NCBI GenBank assembly: GCA_964350195.1
Contig: CAYGJB010000008.1
Span: 1-41,790, forward strand
DNA from: JAJCZB01 sp964350195
GTDB lineage: Bacteria; Babelota; Babeliae; Babelales; Vermiphilaceae
Direction of reading: 5' to 3'
DNA length: 41,790 bases
Below the pieces are notes generated by a model. It was not told the origin of the DNA and ran no database searches. It saw only the letters and a program-made list of their open reading frames with translations. The position numbers and the translations under genes are program-made. Positions 30,535 to 39,788 of this stretch are shown piece by piece (within the stretch, counting starts at the first letter, position 1; each line of letters opens with the position of its first letter).

Positions 30535-32382
30535 ATGAATATAACGCACCGCATCTATTTAATAGTATTTATTACAGCAGCTCTATTTCTTGCGCCTTTA
30601 ACTAAGGCTCAAAATCCTTTTGCAATACCTCAAGGCATGCCTGCAGGCATGCCTCCTGCTGACGTAAAAAAACTTCAAGACGAAATGGCAGAGTTTCAAA
30701 AAGAGTTTGACTCTCTCTCTTCTACAGAACAAGAATCATTTTTTAAGTCTATGGACGAAGCAATAAAAAAAATTGATGACCTTTCTAAAACCTCAGAAGG
30801 AAAAGAGCTTCTTGATAAATTAGAAAAAGGCACCATTTCAGATAAAGAGCTTGATGGTTTAATTAACCAGCTAGTAGTTGATGATAAAGTAGACGATAAA
30901 AAAGTTACTGAACCAGCAGTAGAAAAACCCAAAGAACCCGAACGCCCTAAGCAAGTAATTACTACACAGCATGAACAGATCATTGATACTATAAACTCTC
31001 TTATTGCCCACACAAATGCGTTTATTGTGAAGGCTACCACCATTCCGGAGCTTCCTGGCAAATTCAGGCGATGGGCAAAGGGAAGGTACATTAAAATTAA
31101 AGAGGGGCATAGCTGGAATACCTTAAAGACTGATATTGAAAAGCTAGTCTCGCAACTGAATATGTTGTTGGAACGCAATGCACAAACGAAAGAGTATTAT
31201 CATATTGAAGAGCTGCTGAAAAATGAAAATCTTCGCAATAATATCGTTAAAATACAGAAAAACATTTCAAAGTTTGAGCCCCTTGTGGAAGAGATACCTC
31301 TTCTTGAAGTAAAAAAAATGAGTATAGAGTCAAAAAGAGCGTTTCATAATCTGATTAACGAGTATTACGAGGCAATCTATGTACTAACAATGCTTGATGA
31401 ATTAGAAAAACAGTTCAAAATGTTTGACCCTATAGCTAAAAAGTATAAAGACCTGGAAGCGGAGACAAGAAAAAGGGCTGAAGCTACGGGAAAAAAGTTG
31501 GCTATTCCAGCAAGAAACTTCGCTAGTAGTAACGATTTTTCATCAAATGGGTCCGCTTATGCACCTTTTTCAAATCGCTCAACGTATTCCGATCAATTTG
31601 ATACAATCCCACGAAAAAACTATCCATCCGAGCGTTTTCAATCTCATATTTTTTCCCAAGGAAAATCGCAACCAAAGTCTTTTGCTATGGCCAAACCTGA
31701 CGATAAAAAAATAAAAGCAGAATTGAATCCAACAAAAAAACTGGAATCTACCGATAAAGAAGTTATTCGTGGTGGAACAAATAGGTTTGATCAAGATTTG
31801 AATTTAATTTTTTCTAAATTAGAAGACAAGTTAAGCAGCTTTAACAAAACGCTTAAGGATAGCGCACTATTGAAAAAAATCGTTACATCATTTATAGATG
31901 AGTCCCCAATTGATTATACATTAGCGGTAGAAACTATTCCTGAGCTAAGCAAGGCCTTAAACATGCAAAAGGGGTTACTTGGAGATATTTATCAATATCA
32001 TCGAAAAGCTTCTCATAAGAATATTCGGCAAGCACAACAAAAAAGAATTAAGAAGCTTTTCGATGAAAATAAAAAGGAAATAGAAGAGTTTCAAAAAAAG
32101 ATTACTGAGATCAAGAAAAATTGGAGCAACTTGAAAAATCAAGTACCTATAGCAAAACAGTATGTTTTTTTTGGTATGAAGGATGCAGAAATAGAAACAC
32201 CAGAAGATGCTTCAAAAGAACTACAATCTGAGTTAGCAAAAAAGCGAGAGCAGCTTGCCGAAGCAAAAAATAAAATCATTGCGCCCTATTCCGTTTTTGA
32301 AATAAGCGAATTAATTGATACACTTCAAAAAGTGATTAACTCATTTGATCAGAATACCTTGTCGGAAGCAAAAAAATCTTAA
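30535..32382 (+). CDS. large secreted coiled-coil protein of unknown family
   Basis: A 615-residue protein with a signal peptide (residues 1-25, ending LTKA). A Pro/Met-rich spacer follows (AIPQGMPAGMPPAD), then a helical region (44-118), an acidic and Pro-rich linker (119-140), a long helical domain (145-320), a Ser/Asn/Phe-rich disordered stretch (325-420) and a second helical domain (425-615). Most of it is alpha-helical with Lys/Glu heptads. The segment at Trp180-Asn195 and PFSN at 344-347 resemble the exported protein at 25845-26543. It is monocistronic, followed by the terminator at 32475-32510. Possible structural or host-facing role; no function is assignable. Confidence 0.72.
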   Translation: MNITHRIYLIVFITAALFLAPLTKAQNPFAIPQGMPAGMPPADVKKLQDEMAEFQKEFDSLSSTEQESFFKSMDEAIKKIDDLSKTSEGKELLDKLEKGTISDKELDGLINQLVVDDKVDDKKVTEPAVEKPKEPERPKQVITTQHEQIIDTINSLIAHTNAFIVKATTIPELPGKFRRWAKGRYIKIKEGHSWNTLKTDIEKLVSQLNMLLERNAQTKEYYHIEELLKNENLRNNIVKIQKNISKFEPLVEEIPLLEVKKMSIESKRAFHNLINEYYEAIYVLTMLDELEKQFKMFDPIAKKYKDLEAETRKRAEATGKKLAIPARNFASSNDFSSNGSAYAPFSNRSTYSDQFDTIPRKNYPSERFQSHIFSQGKSQPKSFAMAKPDDKKIKAELNPTKKLESTDKEVIRGGTNRFDQDLNLIFSKLEDKLSSFNKTLKDSALLKKIVTSFIDESPIDYTLAVETIPELSKALNMQKGLLGDIYQYHRKASHKNIRQAQQKRIKKLFDENKKEIEEFQKKITEIKKNWSNLKNQVPIAKQYVFFGMKDAEIETPEDASKELQSELAKKREQLAEAKNKIIAPYSVFEISELIDTLQKVINSFDQNTLSEAKKS

Positions 32383-32474
32383 TCTAAATGTAGAAATTTA
32401 ACATAAAGTTAGTAGTATTATCGGACATGTGATGCGAAGAAAGCACCTCTTAGTTACTTGCTCTCATTAGCTTG

Positions 32475-32510
32475 AGATAGAGAGGCCGCTAACTCTCTAT
32501 CTGATTTTTT
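32475..32510 (+). terminator. intrinsic terminator after the secreted coiled-coil gene
   Basis: agatagagag (32475-32484) pairs perfectly with ctctctatct (32493-32502), 10 bp, loop gccgctaa, followed by gatttttt. It separates the plus-strand gene from the convergent ileS, which ends at 32514. Confidence 0.78.
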
Positions 32511-32513
32511 GAT

Positions 32514-35393
32514 CTAAACGAGTGCTTCACATCTCGGGCATAATCCGTGTAAGTGATTTGATTCAACCCACTGCCAACAGCGAGGGCATTTCACTCCACC
32601 AGCCTTATCAACCTTAAGGTATAAGCCTGGAATTGAGGACTCGGTTAAACCACCCTTTTCATGTAACCATTTAAATTGAGAAACAATTGCAAAATCTTTA
32701 AAGAATTTATCAGGAGAGCCTTCTTTGTTATTCAGCATTTTGGCGAAAGAATCAAAAAGACGTGCTCCTTCAGCCTTTGGATCAAAATAAGCTTCTACTT
32801 GTGCATCAAGAGAGCGTTTAATCTCTCCCGTCTCACGTAATGACTCTGTTGCCTTTAGAGTAGCTGAGCGAATTGATTTCAGTAAAGCCCACAGCGCTTT
32901 TTGTTCAACGAGAAACACGCTTTCATCTACCATTTGTGATTCTTCAAGAAGAGGGCTGTTTTTTTGTGCTAAAAATTTCCACACATCAATAAGCTTTGCA
33001 AACTGCTGAAGATGAATAGATTCGGTTTTATTTTTTTGATAAAGATCCGAAACTTGTTCTGCGGTAAACGAAAGAATTGGTGCAATTAAACGGGTCATCG
33101 CATCCAAAATATGCCAACAAGCGGTTTGCACAGAGCGACGCGCATGACCATCAGCCTTTTCAACATATAAGCAATCTTTTACGATTTCAAGGTAAAAGGT
33201 ACTTAGGTTGCCAGAGCAATAATCTCCAAATTTATGGAATGCCGCAGTAAAATCATATTCCTCGTAAGCCATGCGTACTTCGTTGTTAAAGGCAAAAAGC
33301 TCTTGAAGGGCGTATTGATCTATTACGCGCATGTTCTCTAAAGGTACCGCATCCTTGTCAATATCAAAATCATATAGATTTGAGAGTAGGAACCTACACG
33401 TGTTACGCACCTTACGAAATACTTCTTGCACATTTTTAAGCAACACTTCCGACACTATTGCTTCGCTTGAAAAATCAATGCTAGAGGCCCATAGTCGCAA
33501 CCCATCGGTGCCGATTTTATCAATTATCTCCATTGGACGAATTACATTACCCAATGATTTAGACATCTTTCGGCCCTTTTCGTCCACTGTAAATCCATGA
33601 GTAATGATTTTTTTCATGGATGGCGTTCCCTCCAATGCCATGCTCGTTAAAAGAGAGCTTTGAAACCATCCTCGATGCTGATCCTTTCCTTCTATATAAA
33701 GATCTGCGGGATAGCCAAGAGCAGGGTTGTGATCAAGAACAGCATAATGACTGAGTCCCGAATCAAACCATACATCAAGAATGTCTTCTTCTTTGATAAA
33801 GGAGCTGCTCTTGCATTCAGGACATTCAAATGCGTCCCCTACCAAGCTAGTAATGGATACATCGCTCCAATGTTCAACTCCCTCTTTTTTTACACCCTCT
33901 GCCACTTTATCAATAAACTTTTTATTAGTGTATGTGTGATCGCATGTGGTACAAATTAATGCTGGAATCGGTACCCCCCATGTACGCTGACGAGAAATAC
34001 ACCATTCTAATCGACCTTCTACTGTTGCTTGCAATCGATTAATCGATTTAAGAGGAAGTGTAGCAATATTTTCTGTGGATTTAAGCACACGATCTTTTAA
34101 ATTATCCTTAGAAAGATCAAAAAACCATTGTTTTGTTGCGCGAAAAATGAGACCTTTTCTGCAACGCCAACAATGAGGATATGGATGACGTAGTGTAGAT
34201 TTATACAATGTCCGATCAAGCTCTTGTAATTTTTTTATAACCCAAATTTGCCCGGCGGCTATTTTCATACCAACAAGCTCTTTTGGTTGTATTGTATCGT
34301 CGTATTTTCCATTTGGCGCAACAGGAGAATAGATCTCTAAATTATTTCTAACGCCAGTTTCATAATCTTGTGGACCAGCGCCCGGAGCGGTGTGCACAAA
34401 TGCTGTGCCTTCATCAATAAGGACTGAGCCATCCGCAATCAAAGGAACGATTAAATTTTCTACAAAGGGGTGGTGCGCAGAAAGATCTTTAAAAACATCG
34501 GAGGAGGTTTGGGCAAGAATATTTTTTTCTATACCAGCTTTAGCAACAAAGCTATCTACTAAATCTGCCCCAATTAACACTTTCTTGCCCTTAGCTTCTA
34601 TAAGAACATAAGTAGTCTCGGGTTTAAACATAATGGCACGATTAAGTGGAAGTGTCCAAGGAGTGGTGGTCCAAATTAAGACTGAAATCTCTCCTACCTG
34701 ATCGGGAAAAAGCTTTTTAGCGGATGAAACCGTTAGGGGGAATTGAACATACATAGAGGGATCGCTACGGTCTTCATATTCAATCTCAGCGGTTGCTAGT
34801 ACGGTTTGGCATGATGCGCACCAAGGAACCGTTTTGTTGCTTCTGCTGATATATCCTCGCTCAACAAATAAACCAAGAGCATTAAGTTCTTTAGCTTCAT
34901 ATTCAAAATTCATAGTAAGGTAGGGATAGTCCCAATTCATCACAACACCAAGCCGTTTGAATTCTTGGCGTTGCACATTAATCCAATGAGACGCATAGTC
35001 TCTGCAAGCTTTGATAAGCTGAGGACGAGAAAGATTAGGCTTTTCTTGGGTTACTTTTAGTTCAATGGGAAGACCATGACAATCCCACCCAGGTGTTACT
35101 GGCACTTGCAAGCCAAACATCCGACGAGATTTTGTTGCGATATCTTTTAAAATTTTATTATAAGAGCTTCCCAAATGAATGTTCCCATTGGCATAAGGTG
35201 GTCCATCGTGAAAAATAAATTTGGTAGCTCCCTCGTTGAGCGTAAAACTTTTTTCATAAAGGCGCTCTTGTTCCCAGCGTTTAATCATGGCGGGATCATC
35301 TTCTTTTGCGTTTGAACGAATAGGAAAATCAGTCCGAGGAAGATTGAGTGAATCCCGAAAACTTACTTTGCTCTCTTTATCATTAGCAACCAT
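32514..35393 (-). CDS. ileS: isoleucyl-tRNA synthetase
   Basis: A class I synthetase joining isoleucine to tRNA-Ile. The ATG at 35393 has AAGGGTG upstream, giving 959 aa; a longer ATG at 35468 adds 25 residues and overlaps murD. The nucleotide-binding HIGH motif appears as HLGS near residue 73 (NGNIHLGSSYNK), a variant of HLGH. The editing-domain region has WTTTPWTLPLN and EGTAFVHTAPGAG. KMSKS is intact (RKMSKSLGN). A C-terminal zinc finger, CPRCWQW with a late CPRCEALV, marks the E. coli-like bacterial type. It is divergent from murD. Neighbouring lspA, often linked to ileS, is absent here. Confidence 0.97.
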   Translation of the reverse strand: MVANDKESKVSFRDSLNLPRTDFPIRSNAKEDDPAMIKRWEQERLYEKSFTLNEGATKFIFHDGPPYANGNIHLGSSYNKILKDIATKSRRMFGLQVPVTPGWDCHGLPIELKVTQEKPNLSRPQLIKACRDYASHWINVQRQEFKRLGVVMNWDYPYLTMNFEYEAKELNALGLFVERGYISRSNKTVPWCASCQTVLATAEIEYEDRSDPSMYVQFPLTVSSAKKLFPDQVGEISVLIWTTTPWTLPLNRAIMFKPETTYVLIEAKGKKVLIGADLVDSFVAKAGIEKNILAQTSSDVFKDLSAHHPFVENLIVPLIADGSVLIDEGTAFVHTAPGAGPQDYETGVRNNLEIYSPVAPNGKYDDTIQPKELVGMKIAAGQIWVIKKLQELDRTLYKSTLRHPYPHCWRCRKGLIFRATKQWFFDLSKDNLKDRVLKSTENIATLPLKSINRLQATVEGRLEWCISRQRTWGVPIPALICTTCDHTYTNKKFIDKVAEGVKKEGVEHWSDVSITSLVGDAFECPECKSSSFIKEEDILDVWFDSGLSHYAVLDHNPALGYPADLYIEGKDQHRGWFQSSLLTSMALEGTPSMKKIITHGFTVDEKGRKMSKSLGNVIRPMEIIDKIGTDGLRLWASSIDFSSEAIVSEVLLKNVQEVFRKVRNTCRFLLSNLYDFDIDKDAVPLENMRVIDQYALQELFAFNNEVRMAYEEYDFTAAFHKFGDYCSGNLSTFYLEIVKDCLYVEKADGHARRSVQTACWHILDAMTRLIAPILSFTAEQVSDLYQKNKTESIHLQQFAKLIDVWKFLAQKNSPLLEESQMVDESVFLVEQKALWALLKSIRSATLKATESLRETGEIKRSLDAQVEAYFDPKAEGARLFDSFAKMLNNKEGSPDKFFKDFAIVSQFKWLHEKGGLTESSIPGLYLKVDKAGGVKCPRCWQWVESNHLHGLCPRCEALV

Positions 35394-35437
35394 GAAGACA
35401 CCCTTATTGTGATTTTTTGAAATTAAAGATATCGATA

Positions 35438-35480
35438 AGTATACGTTTTTCTCACTTTTTTGCCACATTCACGGTATACT
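35438..35480. promoter_or_regulatory. divergent TATACT -10 boxes between ileS and murD
   Basis: TATACT is found on the minus strand at 35443-35438 (for ileS, leaving about 40 nt of leader) and on the plus strand at 35475-35480, 6 nt before the murD ATG. The minus box has a partial -35 (GTGGCA) 18 nt upstream; the plus box has no clear -35. Confidence 0.38.
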
Positions 35481-35486
35481 CTCACC

Positions 35487-36704
35487 ATGAAAATTCAAAA
35501 TAAAACTATCGGTATTTGGGGATATGGAGCTGTAGGGAAATCCGTTTCAGAAATGTTATCGGGTAACGGAAACAGCATTTTAGTCTACGACGAAAACGCC
35601 CAAGTTCGACACAATTGCCCCTACAGGGTTGTTGATTCGCTTGATATTCTTTTCACACAGTCTGAACATCTTATAGCTAGCCCTGGCGTTGATACTCGCC
35701 CTTATCGTCAAGCATATAAGGGAGCTTGGATTTGCGAGCTAGACCTTTTTCAACAGCTTTTTCATAAACCAATTATCGCAATTACCGGATCGGTGGGCAA
35801 AACAAGCGTTACTCATATGCTCACTGAGACATTAAAGCAAGCTGGGTGGCGCATTGAATCAGCTGGTAATATCGGCACTCCCATGCTAAGCCTGGTAAGT
35901 GAGCAAAATAATTTGGATGCTATCGTATTAGAGCTTTCAAGTTTCCAGCTTGAGTTTGCACAGCATTTCAAACCTGATTTAGCTATTTTTACCAATCTTT
36001 ATCCCAATCATCTTGATCGCCACACCACTATGCAAAATTATTTTCTGGCTAAGTACAATCTGATCAAACATCAAACCAACACGCAGAAAGCACTTATTTC
36101 TACCGAGCTTAAAGCTCAAATAGAAACAGCCTCTCCTTCTTGTAAGGTCACGTTTTTTAATCCACTAGAAAAACCCATACACCATTTTTCCGGCTTCGCT
36201 TGCAACTGGCTCATTGTTGAAAAAGTTCTTGAAATACTGCAGGTGCCTTTTCCGAAAATCGCAAAAATTACTCCCCTTGAGCATCGCCTTGAAAAAATTA
36301 CAACGATTAATGGAATTACCTATATCAACGATTCAAAGTCTACCACTCCCGCCTCTACCTTGGCTGCAATAGAAACGATAAAGGGCACACGTATTTTATT
36401 GATGTTGGGTGGCTTGAGCAAGGGAGTTGATAGATCAAAGCTCATTAAAAAAATTGCCGATAAACCAATAATCATTTTTTGTTTTGGTAAAGAAGCAAAA
36501 GAACTTTATAAGATGTGTGAACGATTTGGCATAAAATCAGAGTGCCATACTAGTTTAAAAGCTTCATTTGCTCACTGCATAAAGGAAGCCTTGCCTGGAG
36601 ATACTATTCTTTTATCTCCTGCCGGAAGTAGTTTCGATGAATTTGAAAATTATATGCAACGTGGAAACTTATTCAAACAGCTTTTGAAAGACACCCAACA
36701 GTAA
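35487..36704 (+). CDS. murD: UDP-N-acetylmuramoylalanine--D-glutamate ligase MurD
   Basis: MurD adds D-Glu to UDP-MurNAc-L-Ala in peptidoglycan synthesis. A Rossmann-like N-domain (GIWGYGAVGKSV) leads to the P-loop ITGSVGKTS (99-107; the usual Asn is Val). Family motifs follow: NLYPNHLDRH, PLEHRLEKI, INDSKSTTPAST and MLGGLSKGVD. The C-terminal LLSPAGSSFDEFENY matches the conserved SPA-x-aSFD segment. It has 405 aa, slightly short. ATG at 35487 lies only 6 nt after a TATACT box and has no Shine-Dalgarno, so the mRNA may be leaderless; an upstream ATG at 35460 is unlikely. Together with ftsW it shows the organism makes peptidoglycan. Confidence 0.94.
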   Translation: MKIQNKTIGIWGYGAVGKSVSEMLSGNGNSILVYDENAQVRHNCPYRVVDSLDILFTQSEHLIASPGVDTRPYRQAYKGAWICELDLFQQLFHKPIIAITGSVGKTSVTHMLTETLKQAGWRIESAGNIGTPMLSLVSEQNNLDAIVLELSSFQLEFAQHFKPDLAIFTNLYPNHLDRHTTMQNYFLAKYNLIKHQTNTQKALISTELKAQIETASPSCKVTFFNPLEKPIHHFSGFACNWLIVEKVLEILQVPFPKIAKITPLEHRLEKITTINGITYINDSKSTTPASTLAAIETIKGTRILLMLGGLSKGVDRSKLIKKIADKPIIIFCFGKEAKELYKMCERFGIKSECHTSLKASFAHCIKEALPGDTILLSPAGSSFDEFENYMQRGNLFKQLLKDTQQ

Positions 36705-36709
36705 ACACA

Positions 36710-36737
36710 TTGTAATTACTACTATCTTTTCTATATA
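36710..36737 (+). promoter_or_regulatory. candidate promoter of the 36767 gene
   Basis: TTGTAA (36710-36715), 16-nt spacer, TATATA (36732-36737), 29 nt before the ATG at 36767. Box quality is moderate. Confidence 0.4.
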
Positions 36738-36766
36738 GTCTCTCTTAGTTACCAAAAAGGGAGCCT

Positions 36767-37810
36767 ATGAAAATCATATATACCCTAGCTATAGGACTCA
36801 TTTTTTTTGAAACGGTATGTTCAAAAGAAATCGTAGTATCAGAAATATGTGAAAAGTTTCACCAAAGATCATATTGTATCTTAAGGCTTAGTAAGGCTAT
36901 GGAACTGATACATAAAAATAATAAAAAAAAATATTGTCCTAAGATCTGCAATAAAAAATTTTCAAACACACGAGTAATTGCATGTATAAAATCTATGCGT
37001 GACCAAAACACTATTCAACCCTTTTTTAATTTGTGGAATGATATAAAACGATACAAATACCTCGATGACAGCACCCTCACTTATGATTTTACAAAAATGT
37101 TTTTTATATTGCAGCACAATATCGTTTCTGAAGCTCAATCAAAAAAAAATGGCTCTTTATTTGATATAAAAATTTCTTTAGAAGGAAGGAGTTTCACTGA
37201 AACAACAACCGTGCGCAATTATTACGCTCATAGATTAAGCGAAGCCCTGCAATTTCTTAAAAAAGTGAATTGCTCTCAGTGGTCTCTCTTTGAATTAGGC
37301 GGTGAAGGATGTAACTGCGAATTTATTACAGATCACACATTTCAAAATGAAGATATTAAAGATTGTGTTAAAAAAATGGAAACAAAAAAATCCGTTTTGC
37401 CACTTATCACCCTTGGAAGCGACTTTACAAACTGCAAGCTCATTCAAGACGAAATCTTTTTGAAGGAGTTTGTACTCATAACGTTTTTAGCATTGCGAAA
37501 TATTTTCGAAAACAATATTGCCCTCTCAAAAAAATCTGAGTATAAAGCAACTTCCGAGCTTATTCTATATACCTATCATAATCTTGAAAAACTTCCTCTT
37601 GAGGAGATACTAGAAGCAATAGACTTACTTCATAAAGAACTTCCATCATTACTTGAAAAGTATGAGTTCAACTCAAAAATGAAATGGAGACAATGGTTCA
37701 AAAAATACTGGTGGACCCCTGTAACAATCGGGGCAGTTATGGGGCTTCGCATTTTATGGATCTTCAAAAAAGATAGCCCACCACCCGGCAATAGTTTGCT
37801 TAGTAAGTAA
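36767..37810 (+). CDS. unknown exported protein with C-terminal membrane anchor
   Basis: A 347-residue protein with an N-terminal signal peptide (residues 1-19, ending TVCS), a polar Lys/Asn/Cys-containing ectodomain, and one C-terminal membrane helix (about residues 317-334, WWTPVTIGAVMGLRILWIF) with a short basic tail. About nine cysteines after the signal peptide (for example CPKICNKKF, GGEGCNCEF) suggest disulfides in the periplasm. AAAAAGGGAG (near 36751) is a good ribosome binding site. It lies between murD and ftsW, and ftsW starts 3 bases after its stop, so the genes are co-transcribed. A link to cell wall or division is possible but unproven; no family is recognised. Confidence 0.72.
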   Translation: MKIIYTLAIGLIFFETVCSKEIVVSEICEKFHQRSYCILRLSKAMELIHKNNKKKYCPKICNKKFSNTRVIACIKSMRDQNTIQPFFNLWNDIKRYKYLDDSTLTYDFTKMFFILQHNIVSEAQSKKNGSLFDIKISLEGRSFTETTTVRNYYAHRLSEALQFLKKVNCSQWSLFELGGEGCNCEFITDHTFQNEDIKDCVKKMETKKSVLPLITLGSDFTNCKLIQDEIFLKEFVLITFLALRNIFENNIALSKKSEYKATSELILYTYHNLEKLPLEEILEAIDLLHKELPSLLEKYEFNSKMKWRQWFKKYWWTPVTIGAVMGLRILWIFKKDSPPPGNSLLSK

Positions 37811-37813
37811 AAC

Positions 37814-38914
37814 ATGGCACGAAATTCCTATTCATATAATAAATCGTTAATGATCATCACCAGTGCGCTTCTCGCAATAGGCTTAATCTTTGTATATTCA
37901 TCAAGCGCTGTGTTTGCCCTTGAACGTTTTGGCACTCCATTTTACTTTGTTAAAAAACAACTTACAGGTCTTTTTCTCGGATTGCTTGGCCTTATGGTGA
38001 TTCAATCTTTATCTCTTGAAGCAATTAAAAATAGTACTCCCTTTTTGTTTGTAGCTTCACTTACCCTCACAGCGCTCACGCTTTTTGCTCCCTTTTCTCA
38101 CACTATTCATGGCTCGTCTCGCTGGCTATCGCTCGCTGGCTTTTCATTTCAACCAAGTGAACTATTAAAAGTTTCATTTATTCTGTATCTAGCCTATTGC
38201 GCAAGCAGGAAAGAGGAGAAGTACTCTTTTCTTCGAGATTACCTACCCATCTTTTCCATTATTTTTTTACCCGCAATAATAGTATTAAAGCAGCCAGATT
38301 TTGGTCTCACCATTACGCTTTCACTTACCGCGGTAATTATGCTTTTTTTAAGCCAATTTCATACCAAACACCTCCTGGGTACCCTATTTTCTATTCTTCC
38401 TATCGCTACGCTTCTTATTGTAATAAAGCCTTATCGTCTTCGTAGAATATTAGTTTTTCTCAATCCGTGGCACGACCCTCATGGCGCAGGATTTCAAATT
38501 ATTCAATCGTTAATCGCGATCGGATCAGGAGGCTTTTGGGGGATGGGAATAGCACACTCAAAACAAAAATTTCATTATTTGCCCATGCAACATACTGATT
38601 TCATCTTTGCTATTATTGCAGAAGAGACCGGCTTTATTGGCTCTTTTATACTCATTTCATTATTCACGCTCTTTCTGTATTATGGATTTAAAATTGCACA
38701 ATCGCTGCCAGACCAATTTTCCAAACTTGCTGTGTACGGGTTTGTTGCGATTATTAACCTTCAAGCCATATTAAATATTGCTGTCGCTTCAGGTTTATTG
38801 CCCACTAAAGGGCTGGGTTTACCATTTATTAGTTACGGCAATAGCGCACTTGTTTGCAACATACTAATGGTGAGCTTTATTCTTCGTCTATCAAAACAGG
38901 AAGGTAGACTTTAG
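37814..38914 (+). CDS. ftsW: lipid II polymerase FtsW (SEDS family)
   Basis: A SEDS-family glycosyltransferase that polymerises septal peptidoglycan with its partner PBP. The 366-residue protein has about ten membrane helices and the SEDS hallmarks: SFQPSELLKVSFILYLA, VFLNPWHDPHGAGFQIIQSL, IAIGSGGFWGMGI, HYLPMQHTDFIFAIIAEETGF and LPFISYGNSALV. FtsW rather than RodA is favoured by the overall length and by murD upstream, but RodA cannot be excluded. It begins 3 bases after the exported-protein gene and has no independent ribosome binding site, indicating coupling. Confidence 0.9.
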   Translation: MARNSYSYNKSLMIITSALLAIGLIFVYSSSAVFALERFGTPFYFVKKQLTGLFLGLLGLMVIQSLSLEAIKNSTPFLFVASLTLTALTLFAPFSHTIHGSSRWLSLAGFSFQPSELLKVSFILYLAYCASRKEEKYSFLRDYLPIFSIIFLPAIIVLKQPDFGLTITLSLTAVIMLFLSQFHTKHLLGTLFSILPIATLLIVIKPYRLRRILVFLNPWHDPHGAGFQIIQSLIAIGSGGFWGMGIAHSKQKFHYLPMQHTDFIFAIIAEETGFIGSFILISLFTLFLYYGFKIAQSLPDQFSKLAVYGFVAIINLQAILNIAVASGLLPTKGLGLPFISYGNSALVCNILMVSFILRLSKQEGRL

Positions 38915-38968
38915 ATTCTAAGGAGCTACAATATTTTAAATATAAAAAATTTGATCTATAGGAAAAAA

Positions 38969-39733
38969 ATGGAAACTCAAATTGTCTCCGATCAATCAAA
39001 TATTACTACACTGAATCAAGATCCAAATAAAATCGACCCTCTAGAGGATGGTATTAGCGCTGTGTCTCTTGTGCGTGTATCAGGAAGCGATGTTGACGTT
39101 TCAAATGCAGCACGCGTATCCTATGGAAAAATAGCTACCGAAATAACTGATCGCGATAAAAAACTTATCCGTTTTTTATTACAACATAATCACACAAGCC
39201 CCTTTGAGCACAATCAGCTTTCTTTTCGTATCAAAGCACCGATCTTTGTAGCGCGTCAATGGATGCGACATCGTATGCATTCATATAACGAAATTAGCTA
39301 CCGCTATGTAAAAGCTGCTGTTGAATTTTATATTCCACAAAAATGGCGCTTTCAAGACAAGCAAAACAAGCAAGCCTCTGTTGGCTCCTTTGAAAGCAAA
39401 GAGATATTAGAACGATATAAAGCTTCTATCACAGAAAGTTATAAGACATACGAATATCTTCTTGAACAGGGTGTATCTCGCGAGATGGCTCGAGCAGCAT
39501 TACCACTTTGCACGTATACAGAATTTATTTTTACCAGTAATTTGCATGCACTCATGCATTTTCTCAAGCTTCGCTTAGGCGCAGGTGCGCAAAAAGAGAT
39601 TCGTAATTACGCCGCAGCATTACTTGCCCAAGCATTGCCACATTTTCCAATATCTTTGGGCATTTGGCAAGAGCTGCATGTACCAGAAATAAAAGATGAA
39701 TTTACCGAGCTTTTTACTAAATATGGAAGCTAA
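38969..39733 (+). CDS. thyX: FAD-dependent thymidylate synthase ThyX
   Basis: ThyX makes dTMP from dUMP using FAD and methylene-tetrahydrofolate without needing DHFR to recycle it. The diagnostic ThyX motif RHRxxSxNExSxRY is present as RHRMHSYNEISYRY near residues 102-115. Flanking blocks SPFEHNQLSFRIKAPIFVARQW and LRLGAGAQKEIRNYA fit the family. ATG at 38969 follows AGGA at 38960-38963; a TTG-started extension from 38951 is unlikely. It ends inside the bidirectional terminator hairpin that it shares with the convergent pepA. Confidence 0.95.
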   Translation: METQIVSDQSNITTLNQDPNKIDPLEDGISAVSLVRVSGSDVDVSNAARVSYGKIATEITDRDKKLIRFLLQHNHTSPFEHNQLSFRIKAPIFVARQWMRHRMHSYNEISYRYVKAAVEFYIPQKWRFQDKQNKQASVGSFESKEILERYKASITESYKTYEYLLEQGVSREMARAALPLCTYTEFIFTSNLHALMHFLKLRLGAGAQKEIRNYAAALLAQALPHFPISLGIWQELHVPEIKDEFTELFTKYGS

Positions 39734-39788
39734 TAAAGATAAAAAAGAAAGCCGCGAAATTTTCCCGGCTTTCTTTTTTATCTTTATT
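39732..39788. terminator. bidirectional terminator with 23-bp stem containing two stop codons
   Basis: 39732-39754 pairs perfectly with 39766-39788 (23 bp; aaaaaagaaagccg against cggctttctttttt), loop of 11 bases. The A/T-rich ends give a T-tract on both strands. The thyX stop (39731-39733) overlaps its left edge and the pepA stop (39784-39786) lies in its right arm. Confidence 0.85.

Noticed and set aside
30696..31178. 160-codon minus-strand frame inside the secreted coiled-coil gene
   Set aside because: It is a shadow of the Lys/Glu/Asp-rich sense strand, with Ser/Phe-rich artefact composition and no ribosome binding site.
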